From Rhineura floridana (lineage: Eukaryota; Chordata; Lepidosauria; Squamata; Rhineuridae): DNA of 64,000 bases. The stretch lies in the NCBI RefSeq assembly GCF_030035675.1, contig NC_084480.1, positions 245,879,981-245,943,980 of the forward strand, given 5' to 3'. The notes below the pieces were generated by a model that saw only the letters and a program-made list of their open reading frames with translations, searched no databases and was not told the DNA's origin. Made by a program: the position numbers and the translations under genes. This document shows, one piece after another, positions 20,085 through 30,429 of the stretch (position 1 is the first letter of the stretch; each line of letters begins with the position of its first letter).

Positions 20085-20635
20085 GTTCCCCTCCCCGTCT
20101 GCCGATCAGGCAGGCCCCCCACCCTTAATAAAAATGTTAGAAATTGCCCACGTCTTTCTTGGCCCAAAATAAAGTTGGGTCAGCTCGCCCGCAGTCGCTG
20201 GACCTCTTCTTCTTGTCTCCCGTCGCGGCCAAAACGCCTTGTTATCCTCCTCGGTCTTGAGTCCTGTTCCGCTATCGTGGCCAATGGAGAGCACATCGAA
20301 CCAATCGCTACCACCACGGCCTCTCCCCTCTCTCCACTATGGCCAGAACGCCGAGAGCACAGCGGGCAACGTGAATACACACGTCGCACCACACCGGCCG
20401 CCAGCCACTCCCCCGCCTGAACTAAGGCGCCCCAAAACCGCCAAGAAATGCCATCCCCGGAGGCAACCAAGCGGCGGCGGAGAGGCGCATGCCGCGGCGG
20501 AGAAAATGCACCAGCCACAGCGAGGAGCACAGGCCGCAGCGGCGATGGCGGGGCAGCAAACCAACACGGACCGCGGCGGAGGACACAGGCCACAGCAGCG
20601 GCAGAAGGCACAAGCCGCGAGGAGAAGAGGGTAAC
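20085..20635 (-). promoter_or_regulatory. CpG-rich L2 5' leader, probable internal promoter
   Basis: The segment is far richer in G, C and CpG than its flanks, and lies directly upstream of the endonuclease frame. 5' leaders of LINEs usually carry the internal promoter. A 143-codon minus-strand frame (20180-20611) is open but Arg/Ala-rich and matches no ORF1 family I know, so I treat it as compositional. Confidence 0.5.
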
Positions 20636-20640
20636 TACTG

Positions 20641-21610
20641 TATTAAATGCACCAACCCTACATGGTACAACGATTAAGGTTTTCTGACAAGACTAAGCAA
20701 AGTTAGCCCAGGCTTTCAGAATATTAAGATCTTTCACATGTCATATCTTGGATGGGTTAACTAAAGTACTATGTGTAATGTGCAGGCCAAAATTTCAACC
20801 TAGGTTGAAATTGGGTTTTGATGCTGATGTTAAAACAGGTTATTGCAATAATAAAACACATCAATGTAATTAAAGTGACATTTTCTTTCTGTCATGTATT
20901 TCACAAGGTGAAAAAACTATGCACCTAGAAGGCAGAAAATAAGGACCTTTCTTGAGTCTCTTAAAAAAACCTTAAGTTTCACTCCATTTTACAGTAAAAG
21001 TTTATATGATAGACAGCAGCTGATCTTGCAAAATAGAATCTGTGTTTCAAAAAACTGAATGCATTTTCTCATAATGCATAGTTCTGCCCTTAAAATTCCA
21101 CTTTAAACCTTGGCTAAGATTTGTATCTCAGTATTTCTTGAGCAGACATCACTACTTTTCTGGTTTTTAGGCTTATCTTTCAATTGCTTTGCTTTACAAA
21201 TGGTGGATTTAAGAACATAATGGAGGCCCTTATTGAAGAGTGGCCACTTATGCATATTTTAAAAAGAAGAAATGCATTGCCAAAAAAGACACATTTACAC
21301 TTGTGTATTTATATGTATAGATGCAAATTTAGAAATAATTATTATCATATCAATAGAAATTGAATACATCTTACACAAGGGGGACTTGTGTATCTGTTAA
21401 GTCTGCTCTGCCCAGGTATTAACTGCTGATGGGCTTTCCAGGCTCTTGGTCTCCCTACTTATGTGCTTTATCTTTAAACCAGACTTGTACTGGACAGCCC
21501 TTCAAATAGAGGTCATATTCCAATGGAAGACTGCTCCTGTAAAGTAGGACCTATGGCCACCCTAGTTGACCAATATCCTGGGGGATTGCACTTTTTTAAA
21601 TGTATGCTGT
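20641..21610. other. Unassigned AT-rich stretch
   Basis: About 970 bases with no recognised repeat, exon or RNA. Confidence 0.45.
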
Positions 21611-21612
21611 AA

Positions 21613-21930
21613 GGCAGGGGTGGGCAGAAGGTAGATCTGATCTCTGGGTGATTTGCAGTAGATCAGCAAGGATTCTGACTCTCAGTTGTTTCACAATAAC
21701 AGCAACAAAATTATCTCTAGCTCCCATTCTAAATTATACTGCTGAACCAAAGAAAGTGTGGGGAATCCAGGAGTTTTATTTTTGTGTAGAAGAACTGTGC
21801 ACTCAGTTCAAAACAAATTTATGGGCACATAATTCTTTAACCTAATCCAAGTGGATGTCATTTGTACCAGGCTCTGGTTGGTGGACTCGAGGTTCTAGCA
21901 AAAAACAAAGTAGATCCCATTATACTGCCT
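21613..21930. mobile_element. Possible old hAT-like element
   Basis: It begins GGCAGGGGTGGGCAGAAGGT with AGATC and ends GATCCCATTATACTGCC, which are weak inverted ends. The interior GGTGATTTGCAGTAGATCAG is wording I associate with reptile interspersed repeats. No target duplication confirmed. Confidence 0.3.
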
Positions 21931-23219
21931 AGTATGAGCTGCTGGTGGGGAAGGGCGCTGCTGCAGACCTGGTCTCCTGGCAGTGACATCACTGCTGCTT
22001 ATCAGTTGGAAGAGGGACAGGGAGATTGGGGCTGTGCAGTAAAACTAGTACAGCCAATTCGGCACCTGCTGGTACACCTGCACATCCCAGAGCTCTCTGC
22101 CTCCCAGTAAGCATCAGTGATGCCAGTGCCTGGAGACCTGGTGCATAGCAGCATCCCTACCCACTAGCTACTCCTGTTGCCCAGTAGCCAATAAGGACAG
22201 TCAATAAGGACATCAATCAATCAATCCAATAAGGACGATCATGTAAAAACTCACAGACAGGCATTGTTTCAATGCCCTATTAATCTCACGCTTGAAATAT
22301 GCCACTGTCCAAGAGCATTGTCCTTATGTTTCTCACATGGGCTACCAGTACAGTATTGTAAAATAATCACAACTCAGAACATACTCATTGGTCTTGTATC
22401 ATGTGAAAATCACTAACCACCATATTCAAAATTCCATTACATTTTAAAGGAGCTCAGAGAAACGAGCAGGATAAAGTATTCCACAGTCCATACAAATTAC
22501 AGAGCAGGTGCCAGATAATTGCATTACAACAGGAGCTCGATTGGGGCCCCAGGGTGCAGCATACTTAGCATGTTAGGTAAGCCAGCATAGTGTTTGTCTC
22601 TGATAGAACATCAGGACAGTTTATAGATTTCAAAACCTCAGTCACAGTTGCAAAACAATTAACAAAGGACCATGAGATAGCACAAAATTCTGAGCCAAGC
22701 CCTTTTAGGTCATATGCCAGATGGAATGACAATAGTGCTGGGAATTCACTTGTCCAAGTCAAGCCTTCCTAACATCTGCCCACACATTTCCTGTTTCCAG
22801 TGCTGATGCCACAACGAGCCCTTTTCTTTTTCAGCCAAGCAATGGACCACCTGAACTAGTGTATGTATTTCATTTTGGCTAATTGGCTGACAATTGGATA
22901 CATTAACTTCACAGAGAGTACATGGTTTGCTAGGCTGTGATTATAGACAATATGCAAGACTCAGACACTGTTGAGTATGAAAAAAGGAAAAGATATAAAC
23001 TGCTGAAGGTCTTACACTGTGACTGATACCGCTTGAGCTCAGTGGGCCATGGACAAATTTGATTCACAAGTTTAATAACTGAGATGGTATTACATCAGCT
23101 AATTCAACAATGTTTACCATAAGGCAAACTGTAATTGCTTTTTAAAAAAAACATCAGTTTTTCAGTTATATAAATTGTCTGGGTTTTCTTAATCGTTTCA
23201 TGACCTTTGCACTAGGAGA
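21931..23219. other. Unassigned stretch
   Basis: About 1.3 kb without a recognised gene. A small ATCAATCA/AATAAGGAC simple repeat lies at about 22195-22240. Nothing else is supported. Confidence 0.4.
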
Positions 23220-23224
23220 TGAAT

Positions 23225-23385
23225 AACAAGAAATGAGACACTGTTTTATGCTATGCTATTTTTATTTTAAAATTGTAGACTATGGTTTTAAAACTTTTTC
23301 ATGACACTGATTATAAGCTGCCTTGGGAAAATGTTTGTTTTGAAAGGTGGCATATAAATCCTTGAACCAACCAAACAACCACACA
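23225..23385 (+). mobile_element. L2/CR1-like LINE 3' tail
   Basis: ATAAGCTGCCTTGGGAAAAT and AAAGGTGGCATATAAATCC are the hallmark 3' end of L2-group LINEs, followed by an (ACCAACC)-like tail. Non-coding. Confidence 0.55.
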
Positions 23386-24660
23386 ACAACCACACAGGGA
23401 GAGTTGATTAAAGTGTTAAGAGAACTTTTTATCAAAAGGTGGGGAGAATGTCTTAATAAATGGGCTTATGGTAAACTCTTAAAGCCTAACTCGGGAATGA
23501 ACAACTTGCTCAGCTCTACTATAGTGAGAAAAACATAGTTAGAATGTCAGTAAAATTATAGATTTATCAGGACCCACCAACTGGAAACATATAATGAGCT
23601 TGATTACTGGACTTTTATGTGTTTTACCATAAATTTGACTGTCAGCCTATCACTGGCAATGATCCTGTGCCACACCCAAAATATATCATTGCACGTGCTT
23701 GGACTTCTTCACCTCCAGCTTTCAGGATCTATGCCCCCCCCCCCATGGCCACCCAGAGGGTTTAGCGGGCACAATGCAGCTGTGATTTAGAGGCTTGGCT
23801 GCTGCCCCCTGCAAGGATCCATACATGTATGTACAAAGCTGGGGGCGGCACACATGAGAATTATTGCATGCATGGTCTACATGTGAAAATTTTTGCTTGC
23901 AACTCCTCCTTGCCCTGGGATCAAGCAGAATGGTAGATGTCCTTCACTTTTCCTTATAGGGGGATAAGGGAATAGGAATCAGTTTGTGCTTCTCCTGTGT
24001 ACCTCCTCCAAATTCCAAACCCCTTCTGGCAGAGTTTCTTTCTGCTTCCTGAGGCTCAGTCTCACAGGTCTTCTGGTTGTAGCCTGCTGCTGGCCTTCTC
24101 TACTGGCCTTCTCTGCTACTCACTCAGGAAGGATTCCTCCCTTAAAGCACACCACTCATGCCTTTCCCTGTGCTAACTGCCACAGAAAATTACTCCCCAC
24201 CTTGCCTGGAAATCTTAGGTGATGTTCACTGACTCACTCTCCACATGAACTGTTACCCTGGCAGGCCTGAAGTTCTTTCTGTGACAAGAACAGACCGCCT
24301 ACTCTGCCACAGAATCCCTCATTAAAGCCTTTCCTGTTCCTTCTGTCCCTACAACAAACTCTGTAACCCGGGCTATTTGGCCTGGGTCAGTAATAAGCCT
24401 GCCTAACCAATCTTATATCTATTGCTGCCTAGACAAAAAGAAAGATTTTACCTTATTGTGACTAATTTAGACTTCCTTACAGTTGGGCTGCAGGCCTAGC
24501 AAATATGCAGACCTCTTACTTCCAGCCTCCCAAGGATACATTTTACAATTTAAGTCTCAAATTAGCGTATATTTTGTTTCATGCACAACTATGTAAAACA
24601 TTTACTTCATAATGGCCAAGCAGAGGTCCCATTATGTCACAATTAGATTTTGAGATGCAG
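23386..24660. other. Unassigned stretch
   Basis: About 1.3 kb. Short open frames have no domain and I see no repeat. Confidence 0.4.
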
Positions 24661-24694
24661 TGTCATCTTGTTGTTGTTGTTATGTGCCTTCAAG

Positions 24695-25183
24695 TCAATT
24701 ACTACTTATGGCAGCCCTATGAATCAATGACCTCAAAGAGCATCTGTCATGAACCATCCTGTTCAGATCTTGTAAGTTCAGGTCTGTGGCTTCCTTTATG
24801 GAATCAAGCCATCTCTTCTTTGGCCTTCCTCTTTTTCTACTCCCTTCTGTTTTTCCCAGCATTATTGTCTTTTCTAGTGAATCAGGTCGTCTCATTATGT
24901 GTCCAAAGTATGACAACCTCAGTTTCATCATTTTAGCTTCTAGTGATAGTTCTAGTTTAATTTGTTCTAACACCCAATTATTGGTCTTTTTTGTGGTCCA
25001 TGGTATGCACAAAGCTCTCCTCCAACACATTTCAAATGAGTTCATTTTTCTCTTATCCACTTTTTTCACTGTCCATCTTTCACATTCATACATAGAGATT
25101 GGGAATACTATGGTCTGAACGATCCCGACTTTAGTGTTCAGTGATACATCTTTGCATTTGAGGACCTTTTCTAGTTCTCTCAT
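24695..25183 (-). pseudogene. BovB/RTE Pol C-terminal part
   Basis: The frame of 162 codons contains VFPISMYECERWTVKK, MCWRRALCIPWTTKKTNN and FGHIMRRPDSLEKTIMLGKT, all typical of the end of RTE-clade Pol. It is separated from the RT core by a frame break near 25190-25260. Confidence 0.8.
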
Positions 25184-25261
25184 AGCTGCCCTCCCCAGTC
25201 CTAGCCTTCTTCTGATTTCTTGACTATTGTCTCCACTTTGGTTAATTACTGTGTTAATTAC

Positions 25262-25699
25262 TTATTGATAATCCTTGACAAGTTCCATGTCTTCATTGTC
25301 AATGTTAAAGTTACATAAATCTTCTGTTGTCATTACTTTAGTATTTTTGACGTTCAGCTGTAGTCCTTCTTTTGTGCTTTTCTCTTTAACCTTCATCAGC
25401 ATTCGTTTCAAATCATTACTGGTTTCTGCTCGTAGTATGGTATCGTCTGCATATCTTAAATTATTGATATTTCTCCCTCCAGTTTTCACACTTTCTTCAT
25501 CTTGGTTCAATCCCGCTTTCCGTATGATATGTTCTGCGTATAGGTTAAACAAATAGGGTGATAAAATACACCCCTGTCTCACACCCTTTCCGATTGGGTA
25601 CCAGTTGTTTCTCCATATTCTGTCCTTACAGTAGCCTCTTGTTGGGAGTATAGGTTGTGCGTCAGGACAATCAGATGCTGTGGGCTGTGGCACCCCCAT
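25262..25699 (-). pseudogene. BovB/RTE reverse transcriptase core part
   Basis: The frame of 145 codons has GKGVRQGCILSPYLFN and NINNLRYADDTIL, the RT motifs C region with catalytic Asp pair, then LMKVKEKSTKEGLQLNVKN. Upstream RT motifs fall in other frames. Confidence 0.8.
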
Positions 25700-25890
25700 T
25701 TCTTTTAAAGCATTCCATAGTTTTTCATGATCTACACAGTCAAAGGCTTTGCTGTAATCTATAAAATTTCTTCTGAAATTCCTTGGTCCGTTCCATTATC
25801 CAACGTATGTTTGCAATATGATCTCTGGTGCCTCTTCCCTTTCTAAATCCAGCTTGGACGTCTGGCATTTCTCTCTCCGTATATGGTAAG

Positions 25891-25990
25891 AGCCTTAGTT
25901 ATATCCTGCCATTCCTCCCAGTAGGAGCCCAGGTCAGCAAACAAAAGCACTAAAAACAATTTAAAACATCTAATATACTATTTATTCTTT
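25891..25990 (-). mobile_element. L2-type LINE 3' tail
   Basis: Plus strand ATATCCTGCCATTCCTCCCA followed by GTAGGAGCCCAGG is the reversed L2 tail (GGGCTCCTAC..GGGAGGAATGGCAGGATAT). It directly abuts the truncated 5' edge of the BovB fragment. Confidence 0.6.
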
Positions 25991-26202
25991 TTATTAAAAC
26001 TTTAAACAAAATGCTAAGAATTCTGGTGAGCAATGTAGCAGGGCAGGAGCAAACAGTACACACAGGAACTGAGGGAGGGGGCCTTACTTTGTGGAGGCCT
26101 GGGGCAGATGGCCCCGCTTACCCCCCTCTGGGCAGCCCTGCAGCTTTGCAGTGTTGGTACATTGTATGGCTTGTGCAGGATTGCAAAACATAGCAGTGTA
26201 AC

Positions 26203-26792
26203 TGTCAGGATGCAGGATTGGGACCCTGGCACTTCAGACGATGATGAGGAGATCATTTTCCCAGAGCTGTGTGAAGAGGGGGAGGGAGGCCTTGAAACTC
26301 CAGCAGACACAGATACAGACTCTGCTCAGGAATTTCCCACGCTCACCCCCCTTCCCGAGCCAGAGCAGTTAGAACAAGAAGGAGGGGGACTTCAACTCCC
26401 TCATCAGCCAGAGAAAAGCCCGCCTGATGGGCATGACGTTCACCCCCCTCTTTCCCCAATACCAGAGGTAGAATCTTCAGAAGGGGAGGGGGCAGAACTT
26501 CCCCCTTCACCACGAACCCGGAGAAAACAAAAATGAACAAAGGGGAGAGAGAGGAGGGGCAGGGAAGAGAGCACCCTAAGGCGGAGTGAGAGAATTCGCG
26601 CCAGAAAGTCCCCTTTATAAGGAAAGGGGGGGCTGGGATTCCTTGTTCTGTCAACTCTCTTGCATGTCGCTGGACACGTGTTATTGTGTTTCTTCATGAG
26701 AAGGCGCAGCCTCTGTTTGGATATTACTCTAATAAAGACTGAATTGCTTTCACAACCTGGTCTGGTTTCTGAGTCCAGTCTGGGACACGACA
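26203..26792 (+). mobile_element. Solo LTR of an LTR retroelement (fossil), 590 bp
   Basis: It starts TGTCAGGATG and ends GGGACACGACA (TG...CA rule), flanked by an exact 5-bp duplication GTAAC (26198-26202, 26793-26797). A TATA-like TTTATAAGG lies near 26614 and AATAAA near 26734. No internal region or second LTR is present, so it is a solo LTR left after recombination. A 5-bp duplication fits Ty3/gypsy or some retrovirus groups; family not settled. An acidic, Glu/Asp/Pro-rich frame covers its 5' half. The exact duplication suggests moderate age. Confidence 0.8.
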
Positions 26793-26797
26793 GTAAC

Positions 26798-27415
26798 AGA
26801 CTCTGCTACACACAGGCTTTTCTCCATCAATACCTATGAAAAGGGCCCAGAGTTGCTGCTGTGCTTTCAGTGCACTCCTGAATCCTAATCCAGTTCTAAT
26901 CCCAATGAAGTCTCTGTCATGTGGTTTGGTAGGTCACAAAAGATGGCTCTTATGAAGTTGAAGACCTATATTCTTTTTTATGTTCAGCACATGCACAAAA
27001 TGGATCCTCTCTGTTCTCCTCTCTGAGCTTCCCCACTTCCTTCTCAGTTGTCACAGGTTTTTTTCTTAATATTTTTTTGTTTTGTAGCATTCTGTCTTTT
27101 GGTAAGCATTATTTATTTTGGAATATCCATTATTTTCATCTTTAAAAATAATAAAAGTTATAAACAAAAAGATATCTAAGCTGACCTCTGACCTCTTTAT
27201 TTTATTATTATTTATATAATGTTTATTATGTGAAGTGCTAAGTGCTCAGTAACATTGCCTCAAAGCTGTGTTTCAGTGATTTTTACCTAGCACAAACAAT
27301 ATCAAAGTGGAAACTGAAAAAGGAAACATTGTTTCAGTATCCAAACAGGGGTAGGGAAAGCCTTTCAGGTGTTGCCGTTGTTAAACAATATGGAATCTGA
27401 CACTTTTGCTGATCT
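26798..27415. other. Unassigned stretch
   Basis: About 620 bases, AT-rich in the second half, with no recognised repeat or gene. Confidence 0.4.
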
Positions 27416-27419
27416 ACTG

Positions 27420-27745
27420 CAGGGCTGGCCCATCCATCAGTCAAGGTGAGTCCCTTGTCTCAGGTGGCGAACTGGGAGGGGTGATGGACCAGTGTTGCCT
27501 GGGCAGCCCACAACTGCCTCCTTCCAGCTTCTGCTTGTCTGCAGAGCTGCCCGCCACCATCTCTCTGGGTACTGAGTACCGACAACTAGTCAGACAGCCT
27601 CCACCCCAGTCTAGCAGCTGCTGCAGTAAAGTGATAATGGAGATTCTGAAGGGTTCCCTAGGTCACCTATGCCTCAATATGAGGAAGGGTCCTTCCTCAG
27701 AGCAAGGCATTGTGGGTGAGGTGGCCCTAGACAGTGCCTGTTGAA
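27420..27745. other. Possible short DNA transposon remnant
   Basis: It begins CAGGGCTGGCCCATCCATCA and contains CCCTTGTCTCAGGTGGCGA, wording common in reptile hAT-like miniature elements. A matching right end was not identified. The 112-codon frame over it has no domain. Confidence 0.25.
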
Positions 27746-27950
27746 AGTTTCACACTTTTCTGTTTTATTTGCCGGTGCAAAGTAGCAGCAATACAAGCTT
27801 TTTCCAGGGCCATCTTTCCCTTTCCCTTTTCCCAGAGAGCCTTTGGGAGGGACTGACAGGTAACACTGTTTTTATGCTCTTTATTTTTATGCTCTTTATT
27901 TTTAATTTTTATCTTTTGAGTCTTTTTAGTATCACTCCCTCATATTATGC

Positions 27951-28003
27951 ATATATATATATATATACACATGTCTGTCTGTCTGTATATATATATACAT
28001 ATT
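27951..28003. repeat. (AT)n / (GTCT)n microsatellite
   Basis: Two AT runs separate a CTGTCTGTCTGT run. It lies just upstream of an L2-like tail. Confidence 0.85.
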
Positions 28004-28084
28004 GTATTTTATGTATTATAATTGTACTTATGTATTTTAATTTACTGTCATATTTTGTGTTTTTATTGTGTATAATTTTATTAT

Positions 28085-28182
28085 GTATGTGTGTGATTTT
28101 ATTGTAAGCCGCCCTGAGTGCCCTATTGCAGGGTAGAAGAGTGGGATAGAAATATTTCAAATAAATAAAATAAATAAATAAT
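28085..28182 (+). mobile_element. L2-type LINE 3' tail
   Basis: TTTTATTGTAAGCCGCCCTG, AGTGGGATAGAAATATTTC and an AAATAAATAAAATAAA tail are the L2-group 3' end. Non-coding. Confidence 0.7.
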
Positions 28183-28715
28183 GACTCACTATGAAGAAGA
28201 CCCCCATGTTCCTCCAAGCAAGACATGGACAAGATGGCCCCAGAGAAACTTAAGAGCACTTGCATTGTGGACAAAATCTAAAGCAGGAGGAGTCAATTAG
28301 TGCACAAGGATGCTGCAGTGATGATTGGTCCACCTCACCTCAGATGGCACAGTGTCTTGCATCAGGCCTCTGCAAGTTGCCCAGAAATCTGCTGGTAGAT
28401 CCTTATCTACCTTCTGCCCATCATGATTTGCCATCCACAGTAACAGGCTCCCACATAGTTTGCTGTGATGAGCAGGCAAGCAGGCCTCCCTACCAGTTTG
28501 ATGAGAAAACATAACCCCTGACATTTTTCATGCATTACTGCCTAAACAATTTTCAATATTTCTCAAGTAGCGGCATCACAAATGCCTGTTCAGTAATGGG
28601 TGATTTCCTGTTCCAAGTAACACTGTTGTATTGTGAGATATCCTTAGAATTACTCCTTGATAGGGATCTAACGACAACACCTAAACCCAGATCATTTCTT
28701 AAAAATGAGTAAATG
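28183..28715. other. Unassigned stretch
   Basis: About 530 bases; nothing recognised. Confidence 0.4.
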
Positions 28716-28935
28716 GTTCTTAGAAACACATGAAGTTGCTTTATGCCAAGTCATACCATTTGTCCAATTAGCTCAATATTGCCAGTCACTTTAATGATTA
28801 TCTGTATTGTCTTTAATGGTGTCTTATGTTTTAATGTTGTACATTGCCCTGATATTTTATATGATGGTATAGAAATACTTTTATAAGTAAATAGAACTGG
28901 CAGCAGCTCTCCAGGGGTTTGAGCAGGACTTTTTA
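28716..28935 (-). mobile_element. tRNA-Ala-type SINE, 3' part, split by an L2-like tail
   Basis: Minus-strand SINE wording appears as AAGTTGCTTTATGCCAAGTC and GTCCAATTAGCTCAATATTG (28730-28785), resuming at ACTGGCAGCAGCTCTCCAGG (28896-28920). Between them, 28789-28893, sits a plus-strand L2-like tail (TTTTAATGTTGTACATTGCC, TGGTATAGAAATACTT). The nesting shows the L2 tail is younger. Confidence 0.6.
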
Positions 28936-28984
28936 AATCAATGGCTATTAGCCACAATGGCTATGCTCTACTTCTACAGTTTGA

Positions 28985-29165
28985 AGCAGCTTGCTTCTGA
29001 ATACCAGTTACTAGAAGCCACAGGAGGGGAGAGTGCTCTTGCACTCAGATCCTACTTGCAGCCTTCCCGTAGGCATCTGGTTGGCCACTGTGAAAACAGG
29101 ATACTGGACTAGATGGGCCACTGGCCTGATCCAGCAGGCTCTTATGTGCTTATGTCCTTATGGGA
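28985..29165 (+). mobile_element. CR1-group LINE 3' end
   Basis: ACTGGACTAGATGGGCCACT, GGCCTGATCCAGCAGGCTC and TTATGTGCTTATGTCCTTAT are the conserved 3' end of a CR1/L3-type element with its octamer-like tail. Non-coding. Confidence 0.7.
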
Positions 29166-29990
29166 CCTTTTGCATGCAAAATATGTGCTCTACTAGGTTC
29201 ATATTGGACAGTCACTCATTTTATCCCTAGCATTCTTCTTTTTTTAAACAGTCACCTTCTACATCCTGAACATCTAGAAATCCCCAGTATAACCTAGAAC
29301 CTGATGTATGGTACAAGAAAGCAAATGCAAATTTTCTGCTTGTTTTATCTGTGAATGGGGTCTTAAGACAATGCATCTACTCAGCCCTTGATCTGATGCG
29401 AAGCTTTTTGATGATTCTGTGCAATCAATATTATTCCACTTCATCTTGGTAGTCCCACTGAAGGTGAAGTTATATGGGGAAATTATCAATTATTTCCATA
29501 GAGCTTAGTGCATAGGATAATTCACTTTCTGCAGCTTCACAAGAATGCTGCAAGATAGGTCTCTCCTATTTCCTTTTTTCCACTAAGGGAAAGACAGAGA
29601 AGACTCCTTGCCTATCTACATGAGTGCATGAATGACCAAGGACACAAGCCAATTTCCAGACCACATTGCAAGTGAGTTGGCTAAGCAGCCCTATTCACAG
29701 CACCCTGTTGAAATCAGAATTCATGCTCATCTGTTCACAGGTTGCTATATTTCTTCCTTTTAAAACAGCAAATTATCCTGGGTGGGATAACATCTCTTGT
29801 GATTATATGACAGAATTAAATATTAATGGGCTCTGTTAACCTCCTCTTCTGCCCTTAGGGTTTTGATTAAGTGCTTGATGCCTTCTACAAGCATGAGATT
29901 ATTATCAGACACCTATCTCTTTGAATTTCATTTCTGGTGTCTTTGGAAGCAGTGTGTTTGGATGTTCCTCTGAAGGCTTAATTAATCAGT
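29166..29990. other. Repeat-free stretch; 29780-29990 is a possible conserved element
   Basis: No repeat is recognised. The end holds TTAATGGGCTC, CATGAGATTATTATCAGACA and GGCTTAATTAATCAGTTACA, rich in TAAT cores. Conservation is only suspected. Confidence 0.35.
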
Positions 29991-29996
29991 TACAAG

Positions 29997-30174
29997 GTTA
30001 GTTGACCTGGAGTACCATACTTCAGTGGAAGGAGTGCATGCGCTTTCCATGCACAAAGTTCCAAGTTCTGTCTTTGACATCTGAGGGCAGAGCTGGGGAG
30101 ACCACTGCTGGAGATGTACTGCTAGTCACTGTAAAGTTGAACCAATTGTCTGACTCAGTATAAAGCAGCCTCCC
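29997..30174 (+). mobile_element. tRNA-Ala-type SINE
   Basis: A degraded tRNA-like head (CTTCAGTGGAAGGAGTGCAT, CATGCACAAAGTTCCAAGTT) precedes the body (GACCACTGCTGGAGATG, CAATTGTCTGACTCAGTATA). The last 15 bases are duplicated across the insert at 30175-30397. Confidence 0.6.
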
Positions 30175-30397
30175 TTATTCCTTAAGTAATGCCATTTGGT
30201 TGGGGGGGGAGGGGAGTTGTTTGAGGGGCTTGTAATTAGTTGTATTGAAGTTGACATTTGTGTAAAAGATGTATGTTCTCAATTAACTACAATGTGTATA
30301 TTACCCTCTTAGAAGAAACAACAAAAACTTCTGTTACATCATATTGTAAATTTTATTTGGAAAATCAATAAAACATTATATACACACAAAAATAAAA
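30175..30397 (+). mobile_element. Short retroposed insert with 15-bp target duplication
   Basis: ATAAAGCAGCCTCCC occurs at 30160-30174 and again at 30398-30412. The insert ends with an AATAAA signal (near 30366) and an A-rich tail, as in L1-driven retroposition. The body has no reading frame; a 5'-truncated L1 3' end or a piece of a processed transcript both fit. Confidence 0.65.
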
Positions 30398-30429
30398 ATA
30401 AAGCAGCCTCCCATGATAGTCACAGCAAT

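Larger units (their letters stand above)
16878..20635 (-). mobile_element. Near full-length L2-clade LINE
   Basis: It reads on the minus strand. It has a CpG-rich 5' leader (about 20085-20635), an endonuclease frame (18711-20084), a reverse transcriptase frame (17140-18840), about 260 bases of 3' end and an (ATT)n-type tail at 16880-16900. The frame wording (TALVALVDDM, LLDLSAAFDTVDH, GVPQGSILSPILFNIY, YADDTQLYL) is L2-like. Endonuclease and RT lie in different frames that overlap near 18711-18840, so one frameshift separates them. A clear target duplication was not found. Confidence 0.85.
24668..25890 (-). mobile_element. BovB/RTE LINE, 5'-truncated
   Basis: The plus strand begins with (TTG)n and TGCCTTCAAGTCAATTACTA, the reversed BovB 3' end. 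On the minus strand frames give VRQGCILSPYLFNLYAEHII, LRYADDTIL (catalytic ADD) and KNTKVMTTEDL. Downstream come CERWTVKKVD, YFGHIMRRPDSLEKTIMLGK and GRPKKRWLDSIKEATDLNL. This order is that of the RTE/BovB reverse transcriptase and its C-terminus. The endonuclease half is missing. At least two frame breaks separate 25262-25699 from 24695-25183. Sauria SINEs in this window share its 3' tail. Confidence 0.85.

Noticed and set aside
20239-20687. Ala/Arg-rich open frames on the plus strand
   Set aside because: They lie antisense to the CpG-rich L2 leader and show no domain; compositional.
26108-26536. Host gene encoding an acidic protein
   Set aside because: The frame starts outside and runs into a solo LTR bounded by TG...CA and a 5-bp duplication, so it belongs to the LTR and its flank.
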